Origin: Actinomycetes bacterium
GTDB lineage: Bacteria; Actinomycetota; Acidimicrobiia; Acidimicrobiales; Palsa-688
Assembly: GCA_021808425.1 (NCBI GenBank)
Contig: JAKBBS010000004.1
Location: 1-42,540, forward strand
Direction of reading: 5' to 3'
Length of the DNA stretch: 42,540 bases
Part shown: positions 23,960-32,340 of the stretch, one piece after another
Position numbering within the stretch: the stretch's first letter is position 1
Layout of the letters: each line of letters opens with the position of its first letter
Position numbers and translations under genes: made by a program
The notes under the pieces: generated by a model
Database searches by the model: none
What the model was told of the DNA's origin: nothing
The model's input: only the letters and a program-made list of their open reading frames with translations

Positions 23960-24180
23960 TATGCAAGTCCGTCCTTTCTGAGTCTCTTGAAACCAGGACA
24001 CGGTCGAATAAGGCCCCGAGGGACCATGGCCGCTACTCCCGGCTCGGCTAACTTCACGCTGCAATCGAAACGTGACTGCCGGCTCTCCGGCACTAGTTAT
24101 CCGATGCCGGCCACCATGGCGGATGAGAAACGTCTGAAAAATCCGTGTGAGGATTCCGGCCCCTGCGGCAGCGGTGCTTC
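23960..24180 (-). other. Leader region of the secreted repeat protein
   Basis: A 221-nt gap upstream of the repeat protein and downstream of the convergently placed mazEF end. On the minus strand it contains a small stem GCCGG-AGAG-CCGGC and other GC-rich pairings. I compared it by eye with c-di-GMP, c-di-AMP and cobalamin riboswitch cores and see no convincing match. No ORF of note. Confidence 0.4.
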
Positions 24181-24534
24181 TCAGGGTGTGCGGCAGCCGA
24201 TAGCCTCCGTGGCAGCCGCGCAGATCGCTCTCAATGTCTGAGGAGCTACCTTACCGACGCGTCGTACCAGGCTCGCCCGGGAAACGAGTTGCAGGTTGTC
24301 GAGGTTTACCACGCATGGCCGGCTCAGCCCGTCAGCCTCGGAAAGTCCGACTTCGGTACTCAGGCCGCGGATGGTTGAAGTGACCGGCCCGACGATCACT
24401 GAACGCAACACTCGTCCCATCGGATCGCGAGTCAACACGACCACCGGCCTGCGCTTGTCGAGCTCGGCCAGCCAGATGTCGCCCCGACGGGGCGTAGGAT
24501 CGCTCAGCGTTCCTCTGGCCAATCGAGATCCCAA
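24181..24534 (-). CDS. mazF: MazF/PemK-family endoribonuclease toxin
   Basis: A second intact MazF-type toxin. The core starts RRGDIWLAELDKRRPVVVLT and continues VIVGPVTSTIRGLSTEV, LSRPCVVNLDNLQLVSR and VRRVGKVAPQTLRAI. It is clearly paralogous to the toxin at 15391-15699. The exact start is unclear: TTG 24534 gives 117 aa, TTG 24522 and a CTG at 24507 (CTGA overlap with the antitoxin stop, GAGGAA just before it) are alternatives, and conserved sequence begins at PRRGDIW. It pairs with the antitoxin directly upstream. Confidence 0.85.
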   Translation of the reverse strand: MGSRLARGTLSDPTPRRGDIWLAELDKRRPVVVLTRDPMGRVLRSVIVGPVTSTIRGLSTEVGLSEADGLSRPCVVNLDNLQLVSRASLVRRVGKVAPQTLRAICAAATEAIGCRTP

Positions 24535-24767
24535 TCGGTTCCGTCCGCAAGGTCACCCCAGTCGGGTGCAACCGATGCCAGCGCCATCTCCTCGACAGTA
24601 ACCGGGATCGCACTGTACGCCTTTAGGTCGTTGCGCAAACGGTGGCGGCGAACCAGCTCTGAGAGCGCGACATCGATCGCCGCCGACGCCGAAGGCGCCC
24701 CCAGTAAAGCACGCGCTTCTGAAAGCTTCTCCCTGTCGACAGTAATCGTTGCCTTCTCTTTTGCCAT
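24504..24767 (-). CDS. Type II antitoxin for the adjacent MazF
   Basis: An 87-aa protein beginning MAKEKATITVDREKLSEARA, then LLGAPSASAAIDVALSELVR, a ribbon-helix-helix pattern of the VapB/MazE type. Its tail ALASVAPDWGDLADGTDWDL is acidic and Trp-rich, as in toxin-binding tails. ATG 24767 is preferred to the longer start at 24803 because a -10-like TAGTAT lies 7 nt before it, giving a leaderless mRNA. It overlaps the toxin gene, which fits translational coupling. Confidence 0.82.
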   Translation of the reverse strand: MAKEKATITVDREKLSEARALLGAPSASAAIDVALSELVRRHRLRNDLKAYSAIPVTVEEMALASVAPDWGDLADGTDWDLDWPEER

Positions 24768-24774
24768 ATACAAA

Positions 24775-24780
24775 ATACTA
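24775..24780 (-). promoter_or_regulatory. -10-like hexamer of the second mazEF, leaderless arrangement
   Basis: On the minus strand TAGTAT ends 7 nt before the antitoxin ATG at 24767, so transcription would start at or next to the start codon. No Shine-Dalgarno is present, and the -35 is not clear. The arrangement mirrors the one before the antitoxins at 15185 and 39696. Confidence 0.38.
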
Positions 24781-24912
24781 CCGATGATAAGGTAAAACGC
24801 CAAAGTCCAGAAAACTGGACCACATACAGGAACAGCGACGCCCAGTTATTGATAGCTGGTTGCGACAACTAGAATGAATGTCGATGTGCGGACGCACGAG
24901 GGAAACCTCTTG

Positions 24913-26346
24913 ATGGACCAGTCCCCACGCCCGGAGTCTCGCAAGCTCGCTCAGTCGTTGCATCTCTTCGATCTGGTGCCGCTGTCGGTGTCGAGTGTGG
25001 GTCCGATGTTCTCAGTCGCGGCCACCGGCGGGGTCATGGCCGCCCAGGCCGGATGGTGGACTCTCCCCGCCATCGGCGTCCTGGCCATTCCGTTCATCGT
25101 GTCGAGCTTCGTCTTCAGGCTCCTCAACCGCCATTTCCCCCACTCCGGCGCGTCGTATCACTGGTCCGCCCGTATCGTCGGCAAGAGCGTCTCGCGATAC
25201 CAGGCGTGGATACTGATACTCGCCTACTTCCTGTCGATCCCTCCGATCGCCATTCCCGCCGGCTCGTACACCCTCGCCCTCGTCGCCCCCCGCTACAACG
25301 CCCCGCCTCTGCTACACGTCGGCGTCACCCTCTTCTGGGTGCTCTTCGCTGCCGTGCCCCTCCTGCTTGGAAGCCGCCCGACCGCACGTGTGACGCAGGC
25401 GTTCTTCGCCGTCGAGATGATCGCCTTGGCCAGCTTCGCGATCATCGGAGTGGCCCGGCTCGGGACCGTCGGCGTTGCCGTGCACTTCGGAAAGCCGCCC
25501 ATCGGAGGAATCCTCGTCGTCGCAGTCATAGCCGCCACCATCCTCGACGGCTGGGAGATCAACAGCTATGCAGCTGAGGAATCGGTCAAGCCCAGGGAAC
25601 ACCCCGGACTCGGCGGGATAATAGGAGCCTTCGGTGCCCTGGCCTTCTACGCCATCCTCTATCCGCTCATGTTGGGCGAAACCCCGCTGAGCTCCCTGTC
25701 CAACTCTGTCGACCCCCTCGCCGTATGGGCCGACCGGCTAGTGCCTGGCGCCTCCTGGACGATGCTCGTCCCGATCCTTGCGTCCACCGCCGGCGGTCTG
25801 TGGCTCACCAGCTTCATCTTGACCCGCGCCCTGTACGCCATGGGCCGGGAGAACCTGATCTCACCCGCGTTCGCCCGCCTCAACCGTAACCAGGTCCCGT
25901 GGTTTGCGATCGCGGTAACTCTCAGCGCAGCTATCGCAGTAGTCGCAGTGCAGCTCCTTGTGACCTCGCTCACGTCATTTTTCAACTTGGTGCTTTCATG
26001 CGCCGGGTTCTTCCTGCTCGCCGAGTTCTTCCTCGACTCGCTCACAGCGACGATCTTCCTCACCGTCGGACACCGCAGGCTCCCCGACGTGACCCTTCAA
26101 CCGCACTCGCACCGGCTTCTGCTAACCGGCTCGATTCTCGCCAACGCAGTCATGGGCGGCCTGATCGTCGGATTCTTCGTCTACGGCCCCAAGGCGATCG
26201 GCACCGGTATCGACGAAACCCTCGCAGTACTCCTCGGCCTCGGCGTGGCGTTTGCCTGGTACACGAGGCGGCGAAACCCGCGAAGCTTCATCTTCGAAGG
26301 CGAAGACGCCGTCGAGGCGTCGAACCCTTCGACGCCGGTCCCCTGA
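24913..26346 (+). CDS. APC-superfamily amino acid permease
   Basis: A 477-aa transporter of the amino acid-polyamine-organocation family with about 12 membrane segments. The N-terminal PLSVSSVGPMFSVAATGGVM lies in the unwound TM1 region typical of APC proteins. TM6-like AATILDGWEINSYAAEESVK fits the family's GFxxxxxxAEExxxP signature, and RALYAMGRENLISPAFARL is the classical motif after TM8. Substrate cannot be told. ATG 24913 has GAGGGA 9 nt upstream; an in-frame ATG at 24874 lacks a ribosome site. The stop is followed at once by the broken MazF remnant on the other strand. Confidence 0.88.
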   Translation: MDQSPRPESRKLAQSLHLFDLVPLSVSSVGPMFSVAATGGVMAAQAGWWTLPAIGVLAIPFIVSSFVFRLLNRHFPHSGASYHWSARIVGKSVSRYQAWILILAYFLSIPPIAIPAGSYTLALVAPRYNAPPLLHVGVTLFWVLFAAVPLLLGSRPTARVTQAFFAVEMIALASFAIIGVARLGTVGVAVHFGKPPIGGILVVAVIAATILDGWEINSYAAEESVKPREHPGLGGIIGAFGALAFYAILYPLMLGETPLSSLSNSVDPLAVWADRLVPGASWTMLVPILASTAGGLWLTSFILTRALYAMGRENLISPAFARLNRNQVPWFAIAVTLSAAIAVVAVQLLVTSLTSFFNLVLSCAGFFLLAEFFLDSLTATIFLTVGHRRLPDVTLQPHSHRLLLTGSILANAVMGGLIVGFFVYGPKAIGTGIDETLAVLLGLGVAFAWYTRRRNPRSFIFEGEDAVEASNPSTPVP

Positions 26347-26365
26347 TCCATCCTCTCGGATTTAC

Positions 26366-26483
26366 CAAGGAGTACTGCGTTCAGGACTGGGATTGCGACC
26401 GACCTGGTCATCACAAGCAAAGGGCGTCGGCCCAGGTCCTCGATCTCGCCCCACCACACTTCCCCGCGTTGCGGTTCGTTCAC
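26366..26483 (-). pseudogene. Truncated mazF toxin, N-terminal third only
   Basis: From GTG 26483 the minus strand reads VNEPQRGEVWWGEIEDLGRR, then PLLVMTRSVAIPVLNAVL, a typical MazF N-terminus. After about 37 residues homology stops and the frame runs on antisense into the 3' end of the APC permease gene. The rest of the toxin has been deleted at the permease boundary. The start overlaps the antitoxin stop (GTGA). Confidence 0.7.
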
Positions 26484-26653
26484 CAGGGTTCTTCTGCGAT
26501 GGCGTCTCGAAATGAAGCAATAGCGGCATCGTGTTCGGACGATGTCGGCCGCGTCCGAACATATCCGTTCAAGATTGCCAGATCCGTCCGGCGGCGGCGC
26601 TCGAGGGCGGTGACAGTTTCGAGGCCAAAGGGCACCGCGAACGGCTCGAACAT
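26480..26653 (-). CDS. Small 57-aa antitoxin-like ORF before the truncated mazF
   Basis: ATG 26653 to TGA 26480, starting MFEPFAVPFGLETVTALERR and ending FRDAIAEEPW. The acidic tail ending in Trp and the TGGTGA junction with the toxin GTG copy the layout of the antitoxin/mazF pair at 39696 (which ends EAEPW). The N-terminal half does not look like a full DNA-binding domain, so it may be shortened. The ATG lies within a perfect 12-bp palindrome (26648-26659). Confidence 0.5.
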   Translation of the reverse strand: MFEPFAVPFGLETVTALERRRRTDLAILNGYVRTRPTSSEHDAAIASFRDAIAEEPW

Positions 26654-26659
26654 ATGTTC
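26648..26659. promoter_or_regulatory. Perfect palindrome GAACATATGTTC, possible antitoxin operator
   Basis: A 12-bp palindrome at the start codon of the small antitoxin-like ORF, centred on CATATG. The same CATATG core occurs twice in the operator-like sequence before the antitoxin at 39696. It may be a relic of the autoregulatory site of the broken mazEF locus. Confidence 0.35.
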
Positions 26660-26724
26660 TCTGTCGTGGACTATGCTTGTTGTTATGAGGTTCCCACTCG
26701 CTTATTCCGGCCTCGGTTCCTGAC

Positions 26725-27060
26725 ATGGCATTCGGGCAACAGGCGGGACCGCCGGCGTCACCTGGTCAAGTGACCAAGCTCCTCGCCCTTCTCCAAAGCG
26801 CCGGGCACCGCGACTTTCGCGACGCTCGGGGCCCTATGGGCTTCACCCAACGCCAAGCAGGTGGCAGGTTCACTCGCGCCGAGGCCGACGAGTACATCGA
26901 GCGTCTCGAAAACCCCGAACTCGATGAAAGCAAGCCCGCCGGGGACGAGGAGTGGAAGCGGTCCGCGCAGGAACAGCTCTTGGTGCACATGCCCGCCGAA
27001 ACGCTGGCGGTGGAGCTTCGACGGCGGGGCTGGATGGTGATCGAGCCGCTGGCCGTCTAA
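26725..27060 (+). CDS. Small conserved actinobacterial protein of unknown function
   Basis: A 111-aa protein beginning MAFGQQAGPPASPGQVTKLL, with HRDFRDARGPMGFTQRQAGG and RFTRAEADEYIERLE. The QQxGPPA start and the GPMGFTQRQAGGxFTRxEAD block recur in hypothetical proteins of many Actinobacteria, from memory; no function is assigned. It has no transmembrane segment, is charged, and is probably cytoplasmic. It ends GWMVIEPLAV. Its last 4 nt overlap a minus-strand DUF433-like remnant. It stands alone between toxin-antitoxin remnants. Confidence 0.75.
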   Translation: MAFGQQAGPPASPGQVTKLLALLQSAGHRDFRDARGPMGFTQRQAGGRFTRAEADEYIERLENPELDESKPAGDEEWKRSAQEQLLVHMPAETLAVELRRRGWMVIEPLAV

Positions 27061-27200
27061 GTAGTCACGGCCGTTTCTTTGCAGTGCAGCTCGATCCGAG
27101 CCTCTATCTCATCGGGATAAGCGAGGCTGTAGCGGAGGGCGGCGTCGATCTGCGGTCTACTCAGCGCCGATTCGGCATCTACGGTGGCCACTGGTTCCTC
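27057..27200 (-). pseudogene. Possible C-terminal remnant of a DUF433-type antitoxin
   Basis: On the minus strand, ending at TAG 27057-27059, one frame reads ALSRPQIDAALRYSLAYPDE followed by IEARIELH. This resembles the LTxxQVxAALAYYxDHxDEI end of DUF433 antitoxins. The frame is closed by a stop upstream and no start or N-terminal part is present. The rest of 27061-27315 shows no other gene. The call is weak because the match is short. Confidence 0.35.
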
Positions 27201-27315
27201 GAACTTGTGGTGCTACTCAGCGCGACAACGGACATGGTTCTGCGACCGTTGAACCCGTGACCGGCGCCAAGTAGGTTGGACCTGATCGAGCATCCACCTA
27301 CCGAAGGGAGCAGGT

Positions 27316-27876
27316 ATGCCCGCCGCCACCGCATCGGATAGCGAAATCCCGCTCACGTTCGCCGTGGGTCCGAGCGACCCGGTCTGCCTAGCCGACCAAC
27401 CCGGCACGTGGGTGGCGGTCGCCATCGCCGCTCCGGCGGAGCGGGTGTGGGAGCTGGTCAGCGACATCAACCTCCCGGCCCGGTTCTCCGACGAGTTCGT
27501 CGGGGCGAGTTGGCGAGACGGCGACGTCGCCGAAGCGGGAGCCTGCTTCGTGGGTCGCAACCGCCATCCAGCGATCGGTGAGTGGGAGGCGGAGTCTTTC
27601 GTCGAGGTATACGAGCCAGGTCTCAGCTTCGGCTGGGCGACTTCCGACCCGGGCAACCCCGGCGCGCGTTGGCGTTTCGACCTGGAGGCGAAGGGGTCGT
27701 CGACGACGTTGCGCTATTCGATGTCTATCGGCCCGGGCCCCTCGGGCATCTCGATGGCCATCGCGGCGATGCCCGACAAGGAGGATCGAATCCTGGCCAG
27801 GCGCGTCCGTGAGCACCACGCCAACATGGCGCGCACCGTCGAGGGCATAAAGTCTCTTGCCGAGGGTGAGTCGTGA
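27316..27876 (+). CDS. SRPBCC-family protein
   Basis: A 186-aa protein with the START/SRPBCC helix-grip fold: first strand and helix WVAVAIAAPAERVWELVSDI, then PARFSDEFVGASW, FVEVYEPGLSFGWAT, GARWRFDLEAKGSSTTLRYS and a long C-terminal helix that would close a hydrophobic ligand cavity. AAGGGAGCAGG precedes the ATG. The stop overlaps the start of the F420-type oxidoreductase (GTGA), so both may act on the same hydrophobic compound (inference). Function is otherwise unknown. Confidence 0.83.
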   Translation: MPAATASDSEIPLTFAVGPSDPVCLADQPGTWVAVAIAAPAERVWELVSDINLPARFSDEFVGASWRDGDVAEAGACFVGRNRHPAIGEWEAESFVEVYEPGLSFGWATSDPGNPGARWRFDLEAKGSSTTLRYSMSIGPGPSGISMAIAAMPDKEDRILARRVREHHANMARTVEGIKSLAEGES

Positions 27877-28898
27877 CCATCGATATCGGCGTCACCGTTT
27901 CGCCTGCCATGGAAGGTCTCGTCGACTACGTCGTCGAAGCCGAGCGCCTCGGCGCGACATCGGTGTGGATGGCCGAGTTCTGGGGATACGACGCACTGAC
28001 CCCGCTCGGCTTTCTCGCACACGCCACAAGCCGGATACGCCTCGGCACTGCGATTGTGCAGCTCGGGACCCGAACCCCGGCGATGCTCGCCATGTCGGCG
28101 ATGACGCTGCAGCATCTTTCCGGGGGACGCTTCGTGCTCGGCGTCGGATCGAGCGGCCCCCAGGTCATGGAAGGCTGGCACGGAGTCTCCTTTGCGAAGC
28201 CGGTCACTAGGACACGCGAGACGATCGAGATCATCCGGATGGTCTGCGCCGGCGAACACCTCGCGTATGACGGCGACGTGTACCGGCTACCCCTGCCCGG
28301 CGGGGAGGGAAAAGCCCTTCGCTCGGCGGCTCCCCCCGTGAACGTGCCTATCTACGTCGCTTCGCTCGGACCGGCCAACCTGCGACTCACAGGAGCGCTA
28401 GCCGACGGATGGATCGGAAACTCCTTCTTCTGCGAGACGGCCGGAATTTTCCTAGACGAGATTTCCGGGGGCGCCGAGTCGGCAGGCCGGTCACTTCAAG
28501 ACGTTGACCTCACCGTATCTGTCAGCTGCGAGTTCACCGACGACGCCGAGGAGGCCGGAGGTCGCCACGCAGAGGGTTACGCCTTTACTTTCGGGGCGAT
28601 GGGTTCCACTTCGACCAACTTTTACAACCGGGCGTTCGAGCGGCAAGGTTTCGGGCCGGCTGTCGCCGAAGTCCAGCGTCTCTGGTTGGCAGGCGACCGC
28701 GACGGCGCGAGGCGGGCCGTTCCGGCCGAGATAGGTCTGCGGACGAACTTGATCGGGACGGACTCACAGATCCGTGACCGGCTCCGCCAGTACCGCGACT
28801 GCGGTGTCAACACGCTTCGGGTCAATCCGATCGGCGACACTTTGGACGCCCGTCTCGAAGGTCTCGGACGGCTGCTCGACATCTCCCGGAAGCTGTAG
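27873..28898 (+). CDS. LLM-class flavin-dependent oxidoreductase, F420-type
   Basis: A 341-aa luciferase-like TIM-barrel enzyme. IGVTVSPAMEGLVDYVVEAE, SVWMAEFWGYDALTPL, TSRIRLGTAIVQLGTRTPAM and GGRFVLGVGSSGPQVMEGWHG match the F420-dependent branch of the family (as in Mer and FGD relatives), which reduces or oxidises substrates with coenzyme F420. GTG 27873 overlaps the SRPBCC stop. An SRPBCC and an LLM gene in one operon is common in Actinobacteria. The substrate is unknown. A near-identical 26-bp piece of its 3' end occurs again at 37294. Confidence 0.88.
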   Translation: MTIDIGVTVSPAMEGLVDYVVEAERLGATSVWMAEFWGYDALTPLGFLAHATSRIRLGTAIVQLGTRTPAMLAMSAMTLQHLSGGRFVLGVGSSGPQVMEGWHGVSFAKPVTRTRETIEIIRMVCAGEHLAYDGDVYRLPLPGGEGKALRSAAPPVNVPIYVASLGPANLRLTGALADGWIGNSFFCETAGIFLDEISGGAESAGRSLQDVDLTVSVSCEFTDDAEEAGGRHAEGYAFTFGAMGSTSTNFYNRAFERQGFGPAVAEVQRLWLAGDRDGARRAVPAEIGLRTNLIGTDSQIRDRLRQYRDCGVNTLRVNPIGDTLDARLEGLGRLLDISRKL

Positions 28899-28929
28899 AC
28901 ACAGGGAAGTCGTGAGTTCGACCCGTGCG

Positions 28930-31374
28930 TCATCGGAACAGTTTGAGATCGCGCATGCTGCCGTCCGCCATGTGGAGGACCCCGCGGGCGGCTCTGGCCA
29001 CCGGCTCTTCTAAGACGATCGCCGTGATGTCGTCAGCATTGTCGGAGCTTGCTCCGCTCGCGTCGCAAGGACGGTAACGACAGACACCGGCCGGATCATA
29101 AACGACCGTGTCCCTGGCTTGGCCAGGCCACAGATGCAGGACCCACCCGGACTCGACGAGCGATGAGGCATGCGCGTCCAGTCTTGTGTTTCCTGCCATG
29201 GGGATGACAGCACCGCCGCGAACAAGTAGCGGTATTCGATCGAGAGGTACCTTTTTCCTCGACAACTCGACGCCATGCGCAACTTCCCCGCTGAACACGT
29301 CCACCCACACTCCGTGCGGAACCAAGACAGTAGTTTCTTCCCACCCAGCTGAGCTGCTGAATATCGGGACGACGAGGATGTCCGGGCCCAACAGATATTG
29401 GCTGTCGATGCCCCAGGCGATTGGCTCGTCGGGCAGCTCGAGGGCCATAGGTCGCATTATGGGAACGCCCTTAGCCGAGGCGGCGAGCATCGCTGATTGC
29501 AGGTACGGCAGCAGGCTGTAGCGAAGATTGATAAAGCGCCGGACGATGTCGACTGCTCGCTCGCCGAAGTGCCACGGCTCCCGTGCCGTGAGGCCATGGA
29601 AACGTGTCAGTGGTGACAGGCACCCGAATTGAGACCAGCGTATATACAGTTCAGGAGTTGGCTGCTCGTCCGTGTCGGACGCAAAGAAGCCGCCAATGTC
29701 GTGACCCCACATGCCGGGCGCGCTCAACGACCAAGAGAGGCCAGCCCGCAAGGTAGATGCCATCCCCGAAGCGGTCGACTCTGCGTCACCTGACCACTGA
29801 GCCGGGTATCGTTGCGATCCCGCCCAGCCGCTTCGTCCGAGCACCACTGGAAGATCCCGGCGTACTGCGCCAATGGCTACTGACACTGTTTGGTTATACG
29901 AAAGCGGGTACAAGTTACGCCAGGTCGACGTTTGAGGGTTTGCCCGTTCGGAATACGGAACGGCGCTGCCAGGGATCCCGTCGCCGAAATCGGTGGTAAA
30001 TGTAGCGACCCCGGCTCGTAAAAGCGGCTCGTGCAGCTTCCGCCACCATCGCCTGGCCGCGGGATTAGTGAAGTCGACTATCCATCGGGGGCGCCCGTCG
30101 CGCGACAAGGTGCCGGCTACTTCCGCGGGGTTACCGTCGGCGTCACGAAGAAGCAGGTCATTTGAGGCGGCATGCGGCGCCAAGGGGCTGAGAGGATCGA
30201 GGTATGGGCACTCCCACAGCGAAAGTTTCATGCCCAGGCCGTCCAGTTCGTCGACGAGTCCTGCGGGATCGCCGAAACTGTCCCGGTTCCATTCGAAGTC
30301 GCAGTTCAAAACGTCGCGCTTCAACCACGACGGGTCGAGGTGCACGACGTCACATGCTATGGCGCGCTTGCGCATTCCGTTAGCGGCCTCGAGGAGCTCG
30401 TCTCGATTGTTGTAGCGGCAGCGGCTCATCCACACGCCCAACGCCCAGGGTGGCACCGGGCTCATTCGTCCGGTTAGCTCTGTGTAGCGCTCCAGGCGGT
30501 CGGACAGGCGATCTGCCGTGAAGAAGTACAAGTCCAGCACGTCCCCTTGGCCCTTCACCTGCAGCACGGATGAGAACTGAGCTCCCACGTCGAAATCGAC
30601 CGGGCCCGGGGAGTGCACAAAAAGGCTGTACCCCTTATTCGAGTGCAGCAGAGGTACGGCTTTGTAGGTAATCCCTGTTCCAGTCCCCATCGCATCCCCG
30701 ACGGCAGCGACAAGTCGCTGTCCGTTCTTGGCGATAGGGCCCGCCTGCTCTCCGAGCCCGCAAATCATCTCGAACGGCCGCAGCACAAGGCTCGCGCTCA
30801 CCCATCCATCTCCGAAGCAAAGCGCCGGCGCGAGCGGGAGACCCATAGCCTGACGAATTCGACCTGCGCCCATCGCGACCTCATCTCCACCAGGAGTGGT
30901 CAAAGTCCAATCGAACGAACTGTGAGCGAGAGTCAGACGCGCGTTGTCGTATTCGATCCGGGTCTCATCTGCTTCAGCCGACCACGCACGGGGATCCGCC
31001 GGAACGGCTCCTACTTGGGAGTGACCTGGTGAGTTTCTCAAAATCATCCCCCACCTCTCGTCGTCGTCGTCGCTTGTCTGCGAGCTCCGTCGGGCAAACA
31101 GAGTCATCCGCAATACGTCGGTCCCTGGACGGCGTATCACAATCGACGCCTCTTGTCGAACGAGATAGGCGTCCACCCGTCCGCCGAGTTGCGGACCGCG
31201 ACGGATACCTTGGACCGTCGACGGTTCCCCCGTCAAGACGCCCGGCGAGCCCGGGATGTTCCAGTAGCCGACTGCAGTGGCTTTCAGCGTGAGGATCGAC
31301 GAGGCTTCTGCTTCGACAGGAGGGCCTATACCTCGGATCAGAAACCCGTCGGGTCCTGCAGCTGGTTCAGGCAT
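28930..31374 (-). CDS. Glycoside hydrolase family 31 alpha-glycosidase (alpha-xylosidase/alpha-glucosidase)
   Basis: An 814-aa retaining alpha-glycosidase close in layout to E. coli YicI: N-terminal beta-sandwich, catalytic barrel (about residues 310-640) and C-terminal beta domains. The nucleophile is Asp462 in TTDFGDGIP, equivalent to the TDFGERIP of YicI. The acid/base is Asp530 in QWSGDAES. Also visible are PPWALGVWMSRCRYNNRDEL, VHLDPSWLK and GMWGHDIGGF. No signal peptide is seen, so it acts in the cytoplasm on sugars imported by the ABC transporter of the same operon. TTDFGDG suggests alpha-xylosidase-like specificity, but alpha-glucosidase is possible. It is the last gene, 12 nt after the lactonase. 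Confidence 0.92.
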   Translation of the reverse strand: MPEPAAGPDGFLIRGIGPPVEAEASSILTLKATAVGYWNIPGSPGVLTGEPSTVQGIRRGPQLGGRVDAYLVRQEASIVIRRPGTDVLRMTLFARRSSQTSDDDDERWGMILRNSPGHSQVGAVPADPRAWSAEADETRIEYDNARLTLAHSSFDWTLTTPGGDEVAMGAGRIRQAMGLPLAPALCFGDGWVSASLVLRPFEMICGLGEQAGPIAKNGQRLVAAVGDAMGTGTGITYKAVPLLHSNKGYSLFVHSPGPVDFDVGAQFSSVLQVKGQGDVLDLYFFTADRLSDRLERYTELTGRMSPVPPWALGVWMSRCRYNNRDELLEAANGMRKRAIACDVVHLDPSWLKRDVLNCDFEWNRDSFGDPAGLVDELDGLGMKLSLWECPYLDPLSPLAPHAASNDLLLRDADGNPAEVAGTLSRDGRPRWIVDFTNPAARRWWRKLHEPLLRAGVATFTTDFGDGIPGSAVPYSERANPQTSTWRNLYPLSYNQTVSVAIGAVRRDLPVVLGRSGWAGSQRYPAQWSGDAESTASGMASTLRAGLSWSLSAPGMWGHDIGGFFASDTDEQPTPELYIRWSQFGCLSPLTRFHGLTAREPWHFGERAVDIVRRFINLRYSLLPYLQSAMLAASAKGVPIMRPMALELPDEPIAWGIDSQYLLGPDILVVPIFSSSAGWEETTVLVPHGVWVDVFSGEVAHGVELSRKKVPLDRIPLLVRGGAVIPMAGNTRLDAHASSLVESGWVLHLWPGQARDTVVYDPAGVCRYRPCDASGASSDNADDITAIVLEEPVARAARGVLHMADGSMRDLKLFR

Positions 31375-31386
31375 CGGCCGGCCTAA

Positions 31387-32319
31387 TCAACTGCCGAACT
31401 GCTCAGGCGGCAACCCGCGCGTCCCGACCTCACATACCAACACGGATCCCGACAGCGGCTTCTCGAACAGTTCCAGCTCTGACATGCCTACGCAGCCTGT
31501 GGTCACGAAAAGCAGGTCGAGGCTGGGACCACCAAATGTCACGCTGGTGACCAGTGCGGCAGGAAGGTCTATCACCAGATCGATCTTGCCGTCGGGCTTG
31601 TAGCGATGGACCGCCCCACCGCGGGCAAGCGCTACCCACACGCATCCGTCTTCGTCGACGGTAATCCCATCCGGGTTGCCGCGTCCGTCGTCGACAGAAG
31701 CGAAAGGCCTTCGATTCCCTAGTCGGCCTTCATCCAAGTCGAAGTCGAAGACGTCGATCCTGCGAGTCGCTGTGTCGACGTAGTACATCTTTCCGTAGTC
31801 GGGGCTCCAAGCGAGCCCGTTCGACAAGGTCACGTTGTCGACTACGCAGGTGACAGCGTGGTCAGTGTCGAGACGGTACAAGTTACATGCCCCGGGGATT
31901 CGCCCGACTGTCATGGATCCGCCCCATAGTCGGCCCAGCCGATCACATTTTGCGTCGTTCATCCTCGTCGACAAACCCGTCGGTCCGGCGAAGTCAGCTT
32001 CGCTGCTGCCAATCCGCCACACCCAGCTCAAATCCGCTTGAGGTGGCTCGTCCGAAGTGCTATCGAACAGGTTGTTGTCGATGAGAGCGAACCCGTCCCC
32101 GGCGGCGACGACAAACCCGCCGGATCGTCTCAGCGCGACTGCCCCCAAGGCAGTGCCGACAGACACCACGCGGTCGGAGCCAGCCCCCACGTCGCTGCTA
32201 TGCAGCTGTCCTCGAAGTACGTCGACCCACAAGAGCCTGCCCGAGTCCACATCCCAGATGGGCGATTCGCCTATCAACGCCTGAGACCTGAGGACCTCAT
32301 GAATGCGGCGGGTAGACAT
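31387..32319 (-). CDS. SMP-30/gluconolactonase/LRE family protein
   Basis: A 310-aa six-bladed beta-propeller lactonase. The metal-binding Glu lies in IGESPIWDVDSGRLLWVD, the Asn in RMNDAKCDRLGRLWGG, and SNGLAWSPDYGKMYYVDTAT and GNPDGITVDEDGCVWVALA carry the remaining family motifs. Such enzymes hydrolyse aldonolactones. Within a sugar-uptake operon with a GH31 enzyme this suggests that a released sugar is oxidised to a lactone and opened, although no sugar dehydrogenase is present in the window. It starts 21 nt after the ATPase stop. Confidence 0.9.
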   Translation of the reverse strand: MSTRRIHEVLRSQALIGESPIWDVDSGRLLWVDVLRGQLHSSDVGAGSDRVVSVGTALGAVALRRSGGFVVAAGDGFALIDNNLFDSTSDEPPQADLSWVWRIGSSEADFAGPTGLSTRMNDAKCDRLGRLWGGSMTVGRIPGACNLYRLDTDHAVTCVVDNVTLSNGLAWSPDYGKMYYVDTATRRIDVFDFDLDEGRLGNRRPFASVDDGRGNPDGITVDEDGCVWVALARGGAVHRYKPDGKIDLVIDLPAALVTSVTFGGPSLDLLFVTTGCVGMSELELFEKPLSGSVLVCEVGTRGLPPEQFGS

Positions 32320-32340
32320 CTCAGAGCGGCAGTAGTCGAG

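Noticed and set aside
23960..24180. Possible riboswitch upstream of the secreted protein
   Set aside because: Small hairpins exist, but no c-di-GMP, c-di-AMP or cobalamin core motif could be aligned by eye.
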